Assembly: GCA_964485235.1 (NCBI GenBank) | Contig: CAZAIO010000017.1 | Span: 1 to 29,691, forward strand | DNA from: CAZAIO01 sp964485235 | GTDB taxonomy: Bacteria > Chloroflexota > Dehalococcoidia > GIF9 > UBA5629 | DNA length: 29,691 nt | Direction of reading: 5' to 3' | The notes under the pieces: model-generated | Told to the model about the DNA's origin: nothing | The model's input: the letters and a program-made list of their open reading frames with translations, nothing else | The model's database searches: none | Shown: positions 23,125-29,691 of the stretch, piece by piece | Position numbering within the stretch: position 1 is the first letter of the stretch | Layout of the letters: each line of letters begins with the position of its first letter | Program-made: the position numbers and the translations under genes

Positions 23125-24519
23125 TTGGCAAACGGTAAAGTGGCACAAGTTATTGGAACTGTAGTAGATGTTGAGTTTCCGCAGGATGAATTACCGGGCA
23201 TTTATAACGCCATAGAAATTAACAGCGGAGATCAAAAAATAGTTCTTGAAGTCCAGCACCATATTGGAAACAATAATGTACGGTGTCTTGCACTCTCACC
23301 AACCGACGGGCTGGAAAGAGGAGCCGAAGCAATCGATACAAAGTCACCGGTTTCAGTACCGGTCGGGCGGGCTACATTAGGACGGTTGTTCAATGTGTTC
23401 GGTGAACCTCTAGATGACCTTGGAGAGGTAAAAGCCGATATTCACCTGCCTATTCACCGTGAGCCGCCTCTACTTGAAGAACAGGAAACAAGCCCTAACA
23501 TGCTTGAAACAGGTCTCAAGGTTATCGACCTGATCACTCCTTTTACTAAAGGAGGGAAAATCGGCGCATACGGCGGTGCAGGTGTGGGGAAAACAGTAAT
23601 CATCCAGGAACTCATTCATAATATCGCCACAGAGCATGGCGGGTTCTCCGTCTTTGCAGGAGTCGGAGAGCGCTCCAGGGAAGGCAACGACCTCTGGATT
23701 GAAATGAAGGAGTCCGGCGTGCTGGACAAGACCATGATGGTCTTCGGCCAGATGAATGAGCCGCCCGGAGTACGTGCCAGGATCGGCCTGACAGGTGTTA
23801 CCATGGCGGAATATTTCCGTGATGAGGAAGGACAGGATGTCCTGCTGTTCATCGATAATATCTATCGTCACATTCTGGCAAATATGGAAGTATCAGCTCT
23901 TCTCGGACGCATGCCCTCGGCAGTAGGTTATCAACCTACTCTGGCAACCGATGTCGGAGAACTGGAAGAGCGCATTACATCTACTACAAAAGGGTCTATT
24001 ACATCATTCCAGGCAATCTATGTTCCCGCGGACGACTATACGGACCCCGGTATTGTGACGACTTTCGGACACCTCGACGGTGTCATTTCCCTTGAACGTT
24101 CGATCGCAGAACTCGGCATTTATCCTGCAGTTGATCCCCTTGCATCAACGTCGCGAATTCTCGATCCGCAGGTAGTCGGTGAAGAACACTATAAGACAGC
24201 TCGAGGCATACAACAGGTGTTACAGCGCTACAAAGACCTTCAGGATGTAATTGCCATACTGGGTATGGAAGAGCTCAGTGAAGAAGATAAACTGACGGTT
24301 GCAAGAGCACGCCGTATCAGGAACTTCCTCTCACAACCTATGTTCGTCGCCGAAGCATTTACAGGTCTTGAAGGCAAATATGTCCCGATAAAAGAGACAA
24401 TTCGTGGCTTTAAAGAAATACTTGAAGGGAAACACGACCATTTACCTGAAGCTGCATTCCATCTTGTCGGCACTATCGATGAAGCAGTAGCAAAAGCTAA
24501 ATCCTTTGGAGAAGATTAG
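23125..24519 (+). CDS. atpD: F0F1 ATP synthase subunit beta
   Basis: Beta holds the catalytic sites. The 464-residue protein has Walker A GGAGVGKT (150-157), GERSREGNDLW with catalytic Glu182 and Arg183, LLFIDNI (240-246) and MEELSEEDKLTV as the DELSEED lever. The normally near-invariant stretch after FIDNI (FRFTQAGSE in most bacteria) is YRHILANME (247-255). The later PAPATTFAHLDAT segment is PGIVTTFGHLDGV. The frame is intact and the flanks are normal, so this is divergence, not a break. The start is TTG with AGAGGAGGG upstream; no better ATG exists. Its TAG is followed at once by atpC. Confidence 0.97.
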   Translation: MANGKVAQVIGTVVDVEFPQDELPGIYNAIEINSGDQKIVLEVQHHIGNNNVRCLALSPTDGLERGAEAIDTKSPVSVPVGRATLGRLFNVFGEPLDDLGEVKADIHLPIHREPPLLEEQETSPNMLETGLKVIDLITPFTKGGKIGAYGGAGVGKTVIIQELIHNIATEHGGFSVFAGVGERSREGNDLWIEMKESGVLDKTMMVFGQMNEPPGVRARIGLTGVTMAEYFRDEEGQDVLLFIDNIYRHILANMEVSALLGRMPSAVGYQPTLATDVGELEERITSTTKGSITSFQAIYVPADDYTDPGIVTTFGHLDGVISLERSIAELGIYPAVDPLASTSRILDPQVVGEEHYKTARGIQQVLQRYKDLQDVIAILGMEELSEEDKLTVARARRIRNFLSQPMFVAEAFTGLEGKYVPIKETIRGFKEILEGKHDHLPEAAFHLVGTIDEAVAKAKSFGED

Positions 24520-24945
24520 ATGGCACGTATCAAACTGGAAATAGTAACCGCCGAGCGACAGACATTTGCAGATGAAGTAAATGCTATTATAGCACCGGGA
24601 GTAGAAGGACAATTGGGTATTCTTCCCCATCATGCACCATTAATGACCATGCTACAACCGGGTGAAATAATCCTGAAAAAAGACAACGAAGAGATATATC
24701 TCTTCGTTAGCGGCGGTTTCCTCGAAGTGCGTCCGGATAAAGTGATTATCCTTGCCGATGCATGTGAACACTGTGAAGAAATCGACATTTCGCGGGCTGA
24801 AGAGGCTAAACTGCGGGCTGAGGAAAGACTTCGCTCCAAAACACCCGAATTGGACTATTCTCTTACTGAAGCTGCTTTACGAAGATCGATAAGCAGACTT
24901 AAAGTAGCAGAAAGAGTCCGGAAACGACAACGCCCCAACATTTAA
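24520..24945 (+). CDS. atpC: F0F1 ATP synthase subunit epsilon
   Basis: Epsilon sits at the foot of gamma and can inhibit ATP hydrolysis. The 141-residue protein has the beta-sandwich start LEIVTAERQTFADEV, VEGQLGILPHHAPLMTML and FLEVRPDKVIILAD. A C-terminal two-helix tail rich in Arg and Glu (EEAKLRAEERLRSK) follows, so the inhibitory arm is present. The ATG touches the atpD stop. It is the last gene of the operon. Confidence 0.96.
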   Translation: MARIKLEIVTAERQTFADEVNAIIAPGVEGQLGILPHHAPLMTMLQPGEIILKKDNEEIYLFVSGGFLEVRPDKVIILADACEHCEEIDISRAEEAKLRAEERLRSKTPELDYSLTEAALRRSISRLKVAERVRKRQRPNI

Positions 24946-24959
24946 AACATTTAAACACT

Positions 24960-24977
24960 GTTCGGGCGGCCCCGGAC
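24960..24977 (+). terminator. GC-rich hairpin after the ATP synthase operon
   Basis: GTTCGGG (24960-24966), loop CGGC, CCCGGAC (24971-24977): a seven-pair stem with one G-U pair. It lies between convergent atpC and khpA. No U-run follows on the plus strand, so intrinsic termination is doubtful. Confidence 0.4.
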
Positions 24978-25020
24978 CCCAATATAATAACCTTAAAGAA
25001 TAACGCGTAAAACCGTGCTG

Positions 25021-25248
25021 CTAGACTATCTCCAGCCTGACTCGAACACCTTCCTTCGTTGCTGCAACTCTGAGTAATGTTCGCATGGCTTCGGCAACTC
25101 TGCCCTGCCGACCGATGACACGCCCTTTATCATCGGCAGCAACCTCCAGTTTGATGACAATCCTGTCCTCGTCGTTTTCCTCGGTGACCTTCACTTCATC
25201 AGGAGTACTGACAATTGCTTTGGCGATATACTCAACCAGCTCTTTCAT
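25021..25248 (-). CDS. khpA: KH-domain RNA-binding protein KhpA
   Basis: The 75-residue protein is a single KH domain of the KhpA/YlqC type, with MKELVEYIAKAIVSTPDEV and the RNA-contact loop GRVIGRQGRVAEAMRTLL (about 42-59). Such proteins bind many RNAs, often with KhpB, and affect cell size and translation in some Firmicutes. It lies 23 bases after rpsP, a very common pairing. Confidence 0.95.
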   Translation of the reverse strand: MKELVEYIAKAIVSTPDEVKVTEENDEDRIVIKLEVAADDKGRVIGRQGRVAEAMRTLLRVAATKEGVRVRLEIV

Positions 25249-25271
25249 TACGACGTCTCCTCACTAGTTAA

Positions 25272-25571
25272 TCAGGAATTGTCCTGTGATTCTTCTGATT
25301 TATCTCGTCGCACCGGATTTGGCTTGAACTTACCCATTACCCCTGACTTGGTAAGCAATCTGGCGACAGTTTCCGTTGGCTGAGCGCCCTGTCCAAGCCA
25401 TTTTAGAGCCTTTTCTTCGTCAATTACAAAGGTCTCAGGATCGGTTAAAGGATTGTAATGTCCGATAACCTCTAAAAAAGCTCCGTCTCTCGGTGACCGG
25501 ATATTTGCGGCCACCACTCTGTACATTGGCCTGTTTTTAGTCCCAACTCGTCTTAATCTAATTTTTACCAT
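25272..25571 (-). CDS. rpsP: 30S ribosomal protein S16
   Basis: S16 aids 30S assembly. The 99-residue protein starts MVKIRLRRVGTKNRPMYRVV and contains PRDGAFLEVIGHYNPLTDP and AQPTETVARLLTKSGV, the family signature. A polar tail (KSEESQDNS) ends it. AGGT lies just upstream of the ATG. khpA follows; rimM and trmD, often next in this operon, are absent here. Confidence 0.97.
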   Translation of the reverse strand: MVKIRLRRVGTKNRPMYRVVAANIRSPRDGAFLEVIGHYNPLTDPETFVIDEEKALKWLGQGAQPTETVARLLTKSGVMGKFKPNPVRRDKSEESQDNS

Positions 25572-25622
25572 AGTACCTGACTTTTTGTATATATCCTCTC
25601 TAGTTCAGTTATATCCTTGGCT

Positions 25623-25651
25623 ATTATGCCGTAAGCAGCTTTACCTGTCAA
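25623..25651 (-). promoter_or_regulatory. Promoter of rpsP-khpA
   Basis: On the minus strand TTGACA (25646-25651) and CATAAT (25623-25628) are exactly 17 bases apart: a perfect -35 and five of six in the -10. The start near 25616 gives a leader of about 45 bases. Confidence 0.75.
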
Positions 25652-25693
25652 TATATCGCTAACAAATATACCATACGTAGAAACGCTGTATGT

Positions 25694-25722
25694 TTGCGAG
25701 CCGCTTGTAGAGTTATTATAAT
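25694..25722 (+). promoter_or_regulatory. Promoter of the endonuclease V gene
   Basis: TTGCGA (25694-25699), 17-base spacer, perfect TATAAT (25717-25722). The predicted transcription start (about 25729-25730) coincides with the ATG at 25730, suggesting a leaderless message. The upstream in-frame TTG is part of the -35 box, so it is not the start codon. Confidence 0.6.
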
Positions 25723-25729
25723 CATACAA

Positions 25730-26407
25730 ATGATAATAAGACAACTGCATGATTGGGACATTAGTGTCACACAGGCCAGACAAATACAGCGTGAACTCTC
25801 GGAACAGGTAATACGAAACAATGACAGAGCAGGTCGCTTTAATACAGTTGCGGGTGTCGACATATCCGGCGCCGACTCCGACAATATGGCAACCGCCGCT
25901 GTTGTCGTGCTTTCTTATCCCCATAACAATATCCTTGAAGTTAGCACTGTCCGGGGACAACCGCCTTTTCCATATATCTCAGGATTTCTCTCGTTCAGGG
26001 AAATACCGTTAATATTAAAAGCATTCCAGACTCTATCAAATATACCGGATATCGTTCTGGTAGACGGGCAGGGAATAGCACACCCCAGAAGATTCGGTCT
26101 GGCTTCTCATCTCGGACTAATACTGAACATACCAACCGTAGGATGCGCCAAATCGAGGCTATGCGGCAGCCATGAAATGCCTGATAGTACCGCGGGAACT
26201 TATAGCGAACTTGTCGATAATAATGAGATTATCGGTGCTGTCGTGAGGACCAAATTCAATGTCAGACCGTTGTATATATCTATCGGACACAAGATCGACC
26301 TTCAATCCGCCATCAATTGTGTGTTAGAATGTTGTAAGGGGTATCGGCTCCCTGAAGCCACGCGACTTGCACATCTTGCCGCAGGCGGAAAATTGCCCGC
26401 GCGTTAA
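25730..26407 (+). CDS. nfi: Endonuclease V (deoxyinosine 3' endonuclease)
   Basis: EndoV cuts DNA (and inosine RNA) near deaminated adenine. The 225-residue protein has VAGVDIS (metal Asp44), PPFPYISGFLSFREIP (Glu91), VLVDGQGIAHPRRFGLASHLG (Asp112 and conserved His) and VGCAKSRL (Lys141). SIGHKIDLQSA near the end holds a further conserved His and Asp. I chose ATG 25730 because longer starts overlap the promoter. No Shine-Dalgarno is visible, consistent with leaderless translation. It lies 29 bases before prfB and is probably co-transcribed. Confidence 0.94.
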   Translation: MIIRQLHDWDISVTQARQIQRELSEQVIRNNDRAGRFNTVAGVDISGADSDNMATAAVVVLSYPHNNILEVSTVRGQPPFPYISGFLSFREIPLILKAFQTLSNIPDIVLVDGQGIAHPRRFGLASHLGLILNIPTVGCAKSRLCGSHEMPDSTAGTYSELVDNNEIIGAVVRTKFNVRPLYISIGHKIDLQSAINCVLECCKGYRLPEATRLAHLAAGGKLPAR

Positions 26408-26436
26408 AATTGATTTAAATTAAAGACAGGAGATTA

Positions 26437-27541
26437 ATGCAGGAAGAAAAAGAGAGACTGGCGACAATTCGCAGTAGAATAAACGATATCATGGTGCGTC
26501 TTTGACATAGCAGGCAAAGAGCATGAAATAAAACAACTTGAAGAAATAACTATTAATCCCGATTTCTGGCTCGACCAGACAAGGGCGCAGTCCGTTATGC
26601 GGCAGCTGGATACATTAAAGAACACGGTTTCTACATGGAGAACAATTGATAAAAAGGTCAACGACCTGAATGAAATGGTTACGCTGGTCATTCAGGAAAA
26701 TGATGTCTCGCTCTACGATGAGATACGAAATGAAGTAAATGGGGTAGATGCCCAGCTCGATACGCTTGAAGCGCAATTGTTATTGAACGACGAATATGAT
26801 GAGCGGGATGCGATACTGGCGCTTCATGCCGGTGCAGGTGGTACTGAATCACAGGACTGGGCTGAGATGCTTCTCAGAATGTATCTACGATGGGCTGAGC
26901 GAAATCATTATAAAGCAGAGGTATTCGATACGTCGCCGGGAGAGGAAGCAGGTATAAAAAGTGCAACTATCGAGATCAAAGGGGAATATGCCTACGGTTA
27001 TCTCAAGTCTGAATACGGTGTTCACAGACTGGTACGTCTATCCCCGTTCGATGCGGACCATGCCCGGCATACTTCATTCGTGCTCGTGGAAGTATTGCCC
27101 GGCATCAAGGAATCAACAGAAATTCAAATCAATCCGGAGGAACTGAAAATAGATACATACCGTTCAAGCGGGCCGGGAGGACAGCACATGCAAAAGACCA
27201 GCAGTGCTATCAGAATCACGCATATCCCTACCGGTATAATCGTCACCTGCGAAAGCCAGCGCTCTCAACATCAGAATAAAGAAAGCGCCATGCGCGTGCT
27301 TCATGCCCGCCTTCTCGAAAAGGAAATCGAGAAAAAAGAAGAGGAGAAAGCAAAATTGAAAGGTAAGCGGGTCGATGCAGGATGGGGTAATCAGATACGC
27401 AGCTATATTCTGCACCCTTACCAGCTCGTCAAAGACCACCGTACAGACTATGAAACCGGCAATACAACAGCAGTGCTCGACGGTGAGATCGACGAGTTCA
27501 TTACAGCATATCTAAGATCAAAAGTAGGAGAAGAAAAATAA
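26437..27541 (+). CDS. prfB: Peptide chain release factor 2, with programmed +1 frameshift
   Basis: RF2 ends translation at UGA and UAA. Translation begins at ATG 26437 (AGGAG four bases upstream) and runs 22 codons to CTT TGA. A +1 slip at CTT-T continues with DIAGKEHEIKQLEE to the TAA at 27541, giving 367 residues. Stop recognition tripeptide SPF is at 202-204 and the catalytic GGQ at 247-249, almost the same positions as in E. coli RF2. FWLD after the shift is also standard. The coordinates span both frames (26437-26502 joined to 26504-27541). The 3' end overlaps the next gene's likely start by four bases. Confidence 0.97.
26500..26506 (+). promoter_or_regulatory. prfB autoregulatory frameshift site
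   Basis: CTTTGAC is the canonical slip site: when RF2 is scarce, the ribosome pauses at TGA and moves +1. The usual AGGGGG-like stimulator three bases upstream is missing; only GGTG (26493-26496) could pair with the anti-Shine-Dalgarno. Confidence 0.9.
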
Positions 27542-28752
27542 ATATACGATCGATTATAGCAGCAGTCCTTATTTTTGCAGCCTTTCTTTTTCCGTCGACG
27601 GCATACGCTGATGACGGTATCACTATAGTTGACAGCAATGCCGCAGTATTTTTCCCCGGCGGAATAACGTTTTCTATACAAGCAAAAAGCCCCGATACTA
27701 TTTCTAAAATACGCCTTCATTACAAGGTGGAAAGACTTAACTTCGCTAATGTAACAAGTGAAGCGTGGCCGGTTTTCTCTCCGTCATCCGATGTGAAAGC
27801 ACAATGGACATGGGATATGAGAAAAGCCAACCTTCCCACCGGGGCAAAGGTCCATTACTGGTGGACCGTTGAAGACGATGCCGACAATGTACAGACATCG
27901 GAGGTTTATTCCGTCGATTTTAACGATACCCGCTATCAGTGGCAGAGTATCAGTGAAAGCCCTCTTACGCTGTACTGGTATGAAGGTGATAAATCATTTG
28001 CCCGGGAACTATTGGACGCCGGCTTACAGGCATTGGACAAGCTCTCAGGCGATACGAATTCCAACCTTGAAAGACCGGTCACCATTTATATTTATTCCAG
28101 TTCAGGAGACCTGCAGGGTTCTATGATATTTCCCAATGAATGGACCGGCGGCGTTGCTTTCACCGAGTTCAGCACAATAGCTATAGGAGTTGCAACCAAT
28201 CAACTGGACTGGGGTAAAGATGCGCTCGCACATGAACTGGGGCACATGTTTACTCACCAGTATACATTCAGCCCATATGGTGAATCGCTACCTACCTGGC
28301 TCGATGAAGGTCTTGCTATGTACGCCGAAAATAACAGGGATGCGTACCTTGACAAGACGTTCCAAAAAGCCGTTGAGGAAAACAAGCTTATTTCTCTGAG
28401 AAGCCTTTCAAGCCCCTTTTCGGCTATACCGGAAGTCGCCTATATTTCATACGCAGAAAGTCTCAGCGTTGTTGAATATCTTATTAATACTTACGGCAGA
28501 CAAGATATTTTTCAATTGCTCACCGCACTTAAAGACGGACAGACCTGTGATCAAGCCCTGACTGCTATCTACGGGTTCGACCAGGACGGACTCGAAGCGC
28601 TTTGGAGGGAGTCGATAGCCGCTCCCGCAGTAACGGAACAGTCACAGAATAAATCGACAGGCCCTGCAATAATCGGAGCAACATCAGCACCCGTCATCGC
28701 GTTTATATTCAGATTGTGTACGGTCTCCGTTACTTCCGATACCGGAATATAA
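27538..28752 (+). CDS. Secreted peptidase-MA-like metallohydrolase (noncanonical start)
   Basis: The frame encodes a classical signal peptide (NIRSIIAAVLIFAAFLFPSTAYA, cleaved before DDG), then an extracellular domain. The zinc site is HELGH (His232, Glu233, His236 in the 404-residue form), with WLDEGLAMYAE giving the third ligand (Glu257), a gluzincin pattern. Near the end PAIIGATSAPVIAFIF (about 374-389) may be a membrane anchor. No ATG, GTG or TTG opens the signal peptide; the first such codon is GTG at 27727, after it. AGGAG (27526-27530) sits seven bases before ATA at 27538, which overlaps the prfB TAA as ATAA. ATA is therefore the likely start, or the codon was ATG before a G-to-A change. 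The substrate is unknown. Confidence 0.8.
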   Translation: MNIRSIIAAVLIFAAFLFPSTAYADDGITIVDSNAAVFFPGGITFSIQAKSPDTISKIRLHYKVERLNFANVTSEAWPVFSPSSDVKAQWTWDMRKANLPTGAKVHYWWTVEDDADNVQTSEVYSVDFNDTRYQWQSISESPLTLYWYEGDKSFARELLDAGLQALDKLSGDTNSNLERPVTIYIYSSSGDLQGSMIFPNEWTGGVAFTEFSTIAIGVATNQLDWGKDALAHELGHMFTHQYTFSPYGESLPTWLDEGLAMYAENNRDAYLDKTFQKAVEENKLISLRSLSSPFSAIPEVAYISYAESLSVVEYLINTYGRQDIFQLLTALKDGQTCDQALTAIYGFDQDGLEALWRESIAAPAVTEQSQNKSTGPAIIGATSAPVIAFIFRLCTVSVTSDTGI

Positions 28753-28779
28753 AAGCACAGTCGTAATTAATTGTTGAAC

Positions 28780-29469
28780 ATGAAAGAATCTTTTACCATA
28801 CACGATCTTCCGCCGTCGGACCGTCCGCGGGAAAGATTGCTGAAACTGGGCATCGAAGCGCTTTCCTCGCAGGAAGTACTGGCGCTTCTACTGGGACGCG
28901 GCATCAGGGGAGAATCGGTCATGGTCACCGCACAAAAATTATTGAGCAAATTCGGCAATTTAAAAAACATAGCCGCTGCGTCTATAACAGAGCTTAGCTC
29001 GATAAACGGTATCGGACCGGCAAAGGCGGCACAGATTAAGGCAGCCTTCGAACTGAGCAGGCGCCTCGATGATTACACTGACTATTCTCCACGGGAAAAA
29101 GTAAAAGCTCCTGCAGATGCGATAAAATATGTAAAAAATATGCTGAAAGGAAAAAAGAAGGAACACTTCCTTATAATGTCGCTTGACTCCCGCAATCATC
29201 CTATCAAGACCAGTACAATTTCAATCGGAAGCCTCGATTCCAGCATTGTGCATCCCCGCGAAGTATTCAAAGAAGCACTCGCCTGCAGCGCTGCCTCGGT
29301 CATTTTTATGCACAATCATCCGTCCGGTGACACCGAGCCTTCCGGTGAAGACATCCAGATTACTAAAAGGTTGATGGAAGCGGGAACCATTCTCGGTATC
29401 GATGTCCTCGACCATGTTATTGTCTGTGACAACGACTACCTGAGCATGAAAGCGAAAAATTTAATGTAG
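28780..29469 (+). CDS. radC: RadC-family JAB-domain protein
   Basis: The 229-residue protein starts MKESFTIHDLPPSDRPRERL, the usual RadC opening. It has a helix-hairpin-helix (SINGIGPAKAAQIKAAFELS, about 74-93) and a C-terminal JAB/MPN domain with the JAMM metal site HNHPSGDTEPSGED (His178, His180, Asp191). RadC proteins were linked to DNA repair, but their role is unsettled; the JAMM site predicts a metal-dependent hydrolase or nuclease-like activity. I chose ATG 28780 over a TTG three codons earlier; no ribosome site is visible for either. Confidence 0.94.
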   Translation: MKESFTIHDLPPSDRPRERLLKLGIEALSSQEVLALLLGRGIRGESVMVTAQKLLSKFGNLKNIAAASITELSSINGIGPAKAAQIKAAFELSRRLDDYTDYSPREKVKAPADAIKYVKNMLKGKKKEHFLIMSLDSRNHPIKTSTISIGSLDSSIVHPREVFKEALACSAASVIFMHNHPSGDTEPSGEDIQITKRLMEAGTILGIDVLDHVIVCDNDYLSMKAKNLM

Positions 29470-29488
29470 TGCCGATATTATGTAAACT

Positions 29489-29691
29489 ATGAAACAGATT
29501 ACTTCCTTTTTAAACTCGCTATCTATGTTAAGTAAAAGCTCCTTTGCCTGCCGGCATCTCAGGACAGTATTTCTGATATTATCCCTTCTCGTCCTCATCG
29601 TAATGCCTCTCCAGGCCGGTTGCCGGACATCCGAGATAGGGATAGAGACAGGGATAGGCGGTGGAACGCTCAATCTCTGGGATACCGGTCC
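29489..29691 (+). CDS. Lipoprotein-like gene start, cut by the window end (possible solute-binding protein)
   Basis: From ATG 29489 the frame stays open to the window end (67 complete residues). A basic N-region is followed by a hydrophobic stretch (VFLILSLLVLIVMPLQAGC), which ends in AGC, an approximate lipobox. The start of the mature part, IGGGTLNLWDTGP, resembles the first strand of family 5 ABC transporter solute-binding proteins (GGTL..). It could also be another secreted protein. The gene is incomplete here. The start lacks a clear ribosome site. Confidence 0.5.
   Translation, partial: MKQITSFLNSLSMLSKSSFACRHLRTVFLILSLLVLIVMPLQAGCRTSEIGIETGIGGGTLNLWDTG

Noticed and set aside
25565..25960. 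131-codon minus-strand frame across the rpsP promoter and nfi
   Set aside because: It covers two promoters and the EndoV motifs on the other strand; no protein features.
26437..26510. In-frame TGA in prfB as a pseudogene or assembly error
   Set aside because: CTTTGAC after about 22 codons is the known RF2 programmed frameshift; SPF and GGQ positions fit the joined frame.
1..29691. CRISPR array, insertion sequence, prophage or tRNA/rRNA genes
   Set aside because: I found no regularly spaced repeats, transposase or phage motifs, or cloverleaf-like sequences on either strand.

Overview
This is an ordinary chromosomal stretch from a bacterium, with no phage, insertion sequence, CRISPR or rRNA/tRNA signal that I can see. 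It is probably a draft or metagenome-assembled contig: two runs of N (17632-17641 and 21622-21721) fall inside genes. Gene content and protein style suggest Chloroflexota, possibly Dehalococcoidia. The hints are a FabK-type enoyl reductase, a secreted peptidase-MA-like protein, an acyl carrier protein with an STLNRKF-type insert, and an F1 beta subunit with an unusual DNIYRHILA segment. That placement is inference only.

Layout. 141-4069 (minus): replication operon rplI - dnaB - dnaD-like - tandem-ATPase dnaC-like. 4224-5399 (minus): M20 amidohydrolase. 5614-10998 (plus): a perfect TTGACA-N17-TATAAT promoter followed by yceD-like, rpmF, acpP, fabF, acpS, fabK, fabD, nusB and a second acyl carrier protein, linking ribosome and fatty-acid synthesis. 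11023-14364 (minus): mfd, divergent from nadC (14508-15356). 15425-16591 (minus): dtd, a Fur-family regulator and a small His-rich helical protein. 16665-17844 (plus): a bifunctional-nuclease (BFN) family protein with an internal insertion, then a small Cys-rich protein broken by an assembly gap. 17891-24945 (plus): the complete F-type ATP synthase operon (atpZ-like, B, E, F, H, A, G, D, C). 25021-25571 (minus): rpsP-khpA. 25694-end (plus): endonuclease V, prfB with a programmed +1 frameshift, a secreted gluzincin-like protein, radC, and the start of a lipoprotein-like gene cut by the window edge.

The genes mostly serve core functions: replisome loading, translation and its quality control, fatty-acid elongation, DNA repair (Mfd, EndoV), NAD synthesis and chemiosmotic ATP synthesis. 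The oddities are small-scale. One polypeptide carries two DnaC-like ATPase modules, the first lacking the Ser-Arg pair. A signal-peptide protein has no ATG/GTG/TTG start and seems to use ATA overlapping the prfB stop. The BFN domain has a roughly 79-residue insertion. The second ACP reads DSS instead of DSL. EndoV looks leaderless. Several promoters have near-consensus sigma-70 boxes at exactly 17-bp spacing. No wholly new multi-gene system is evident.
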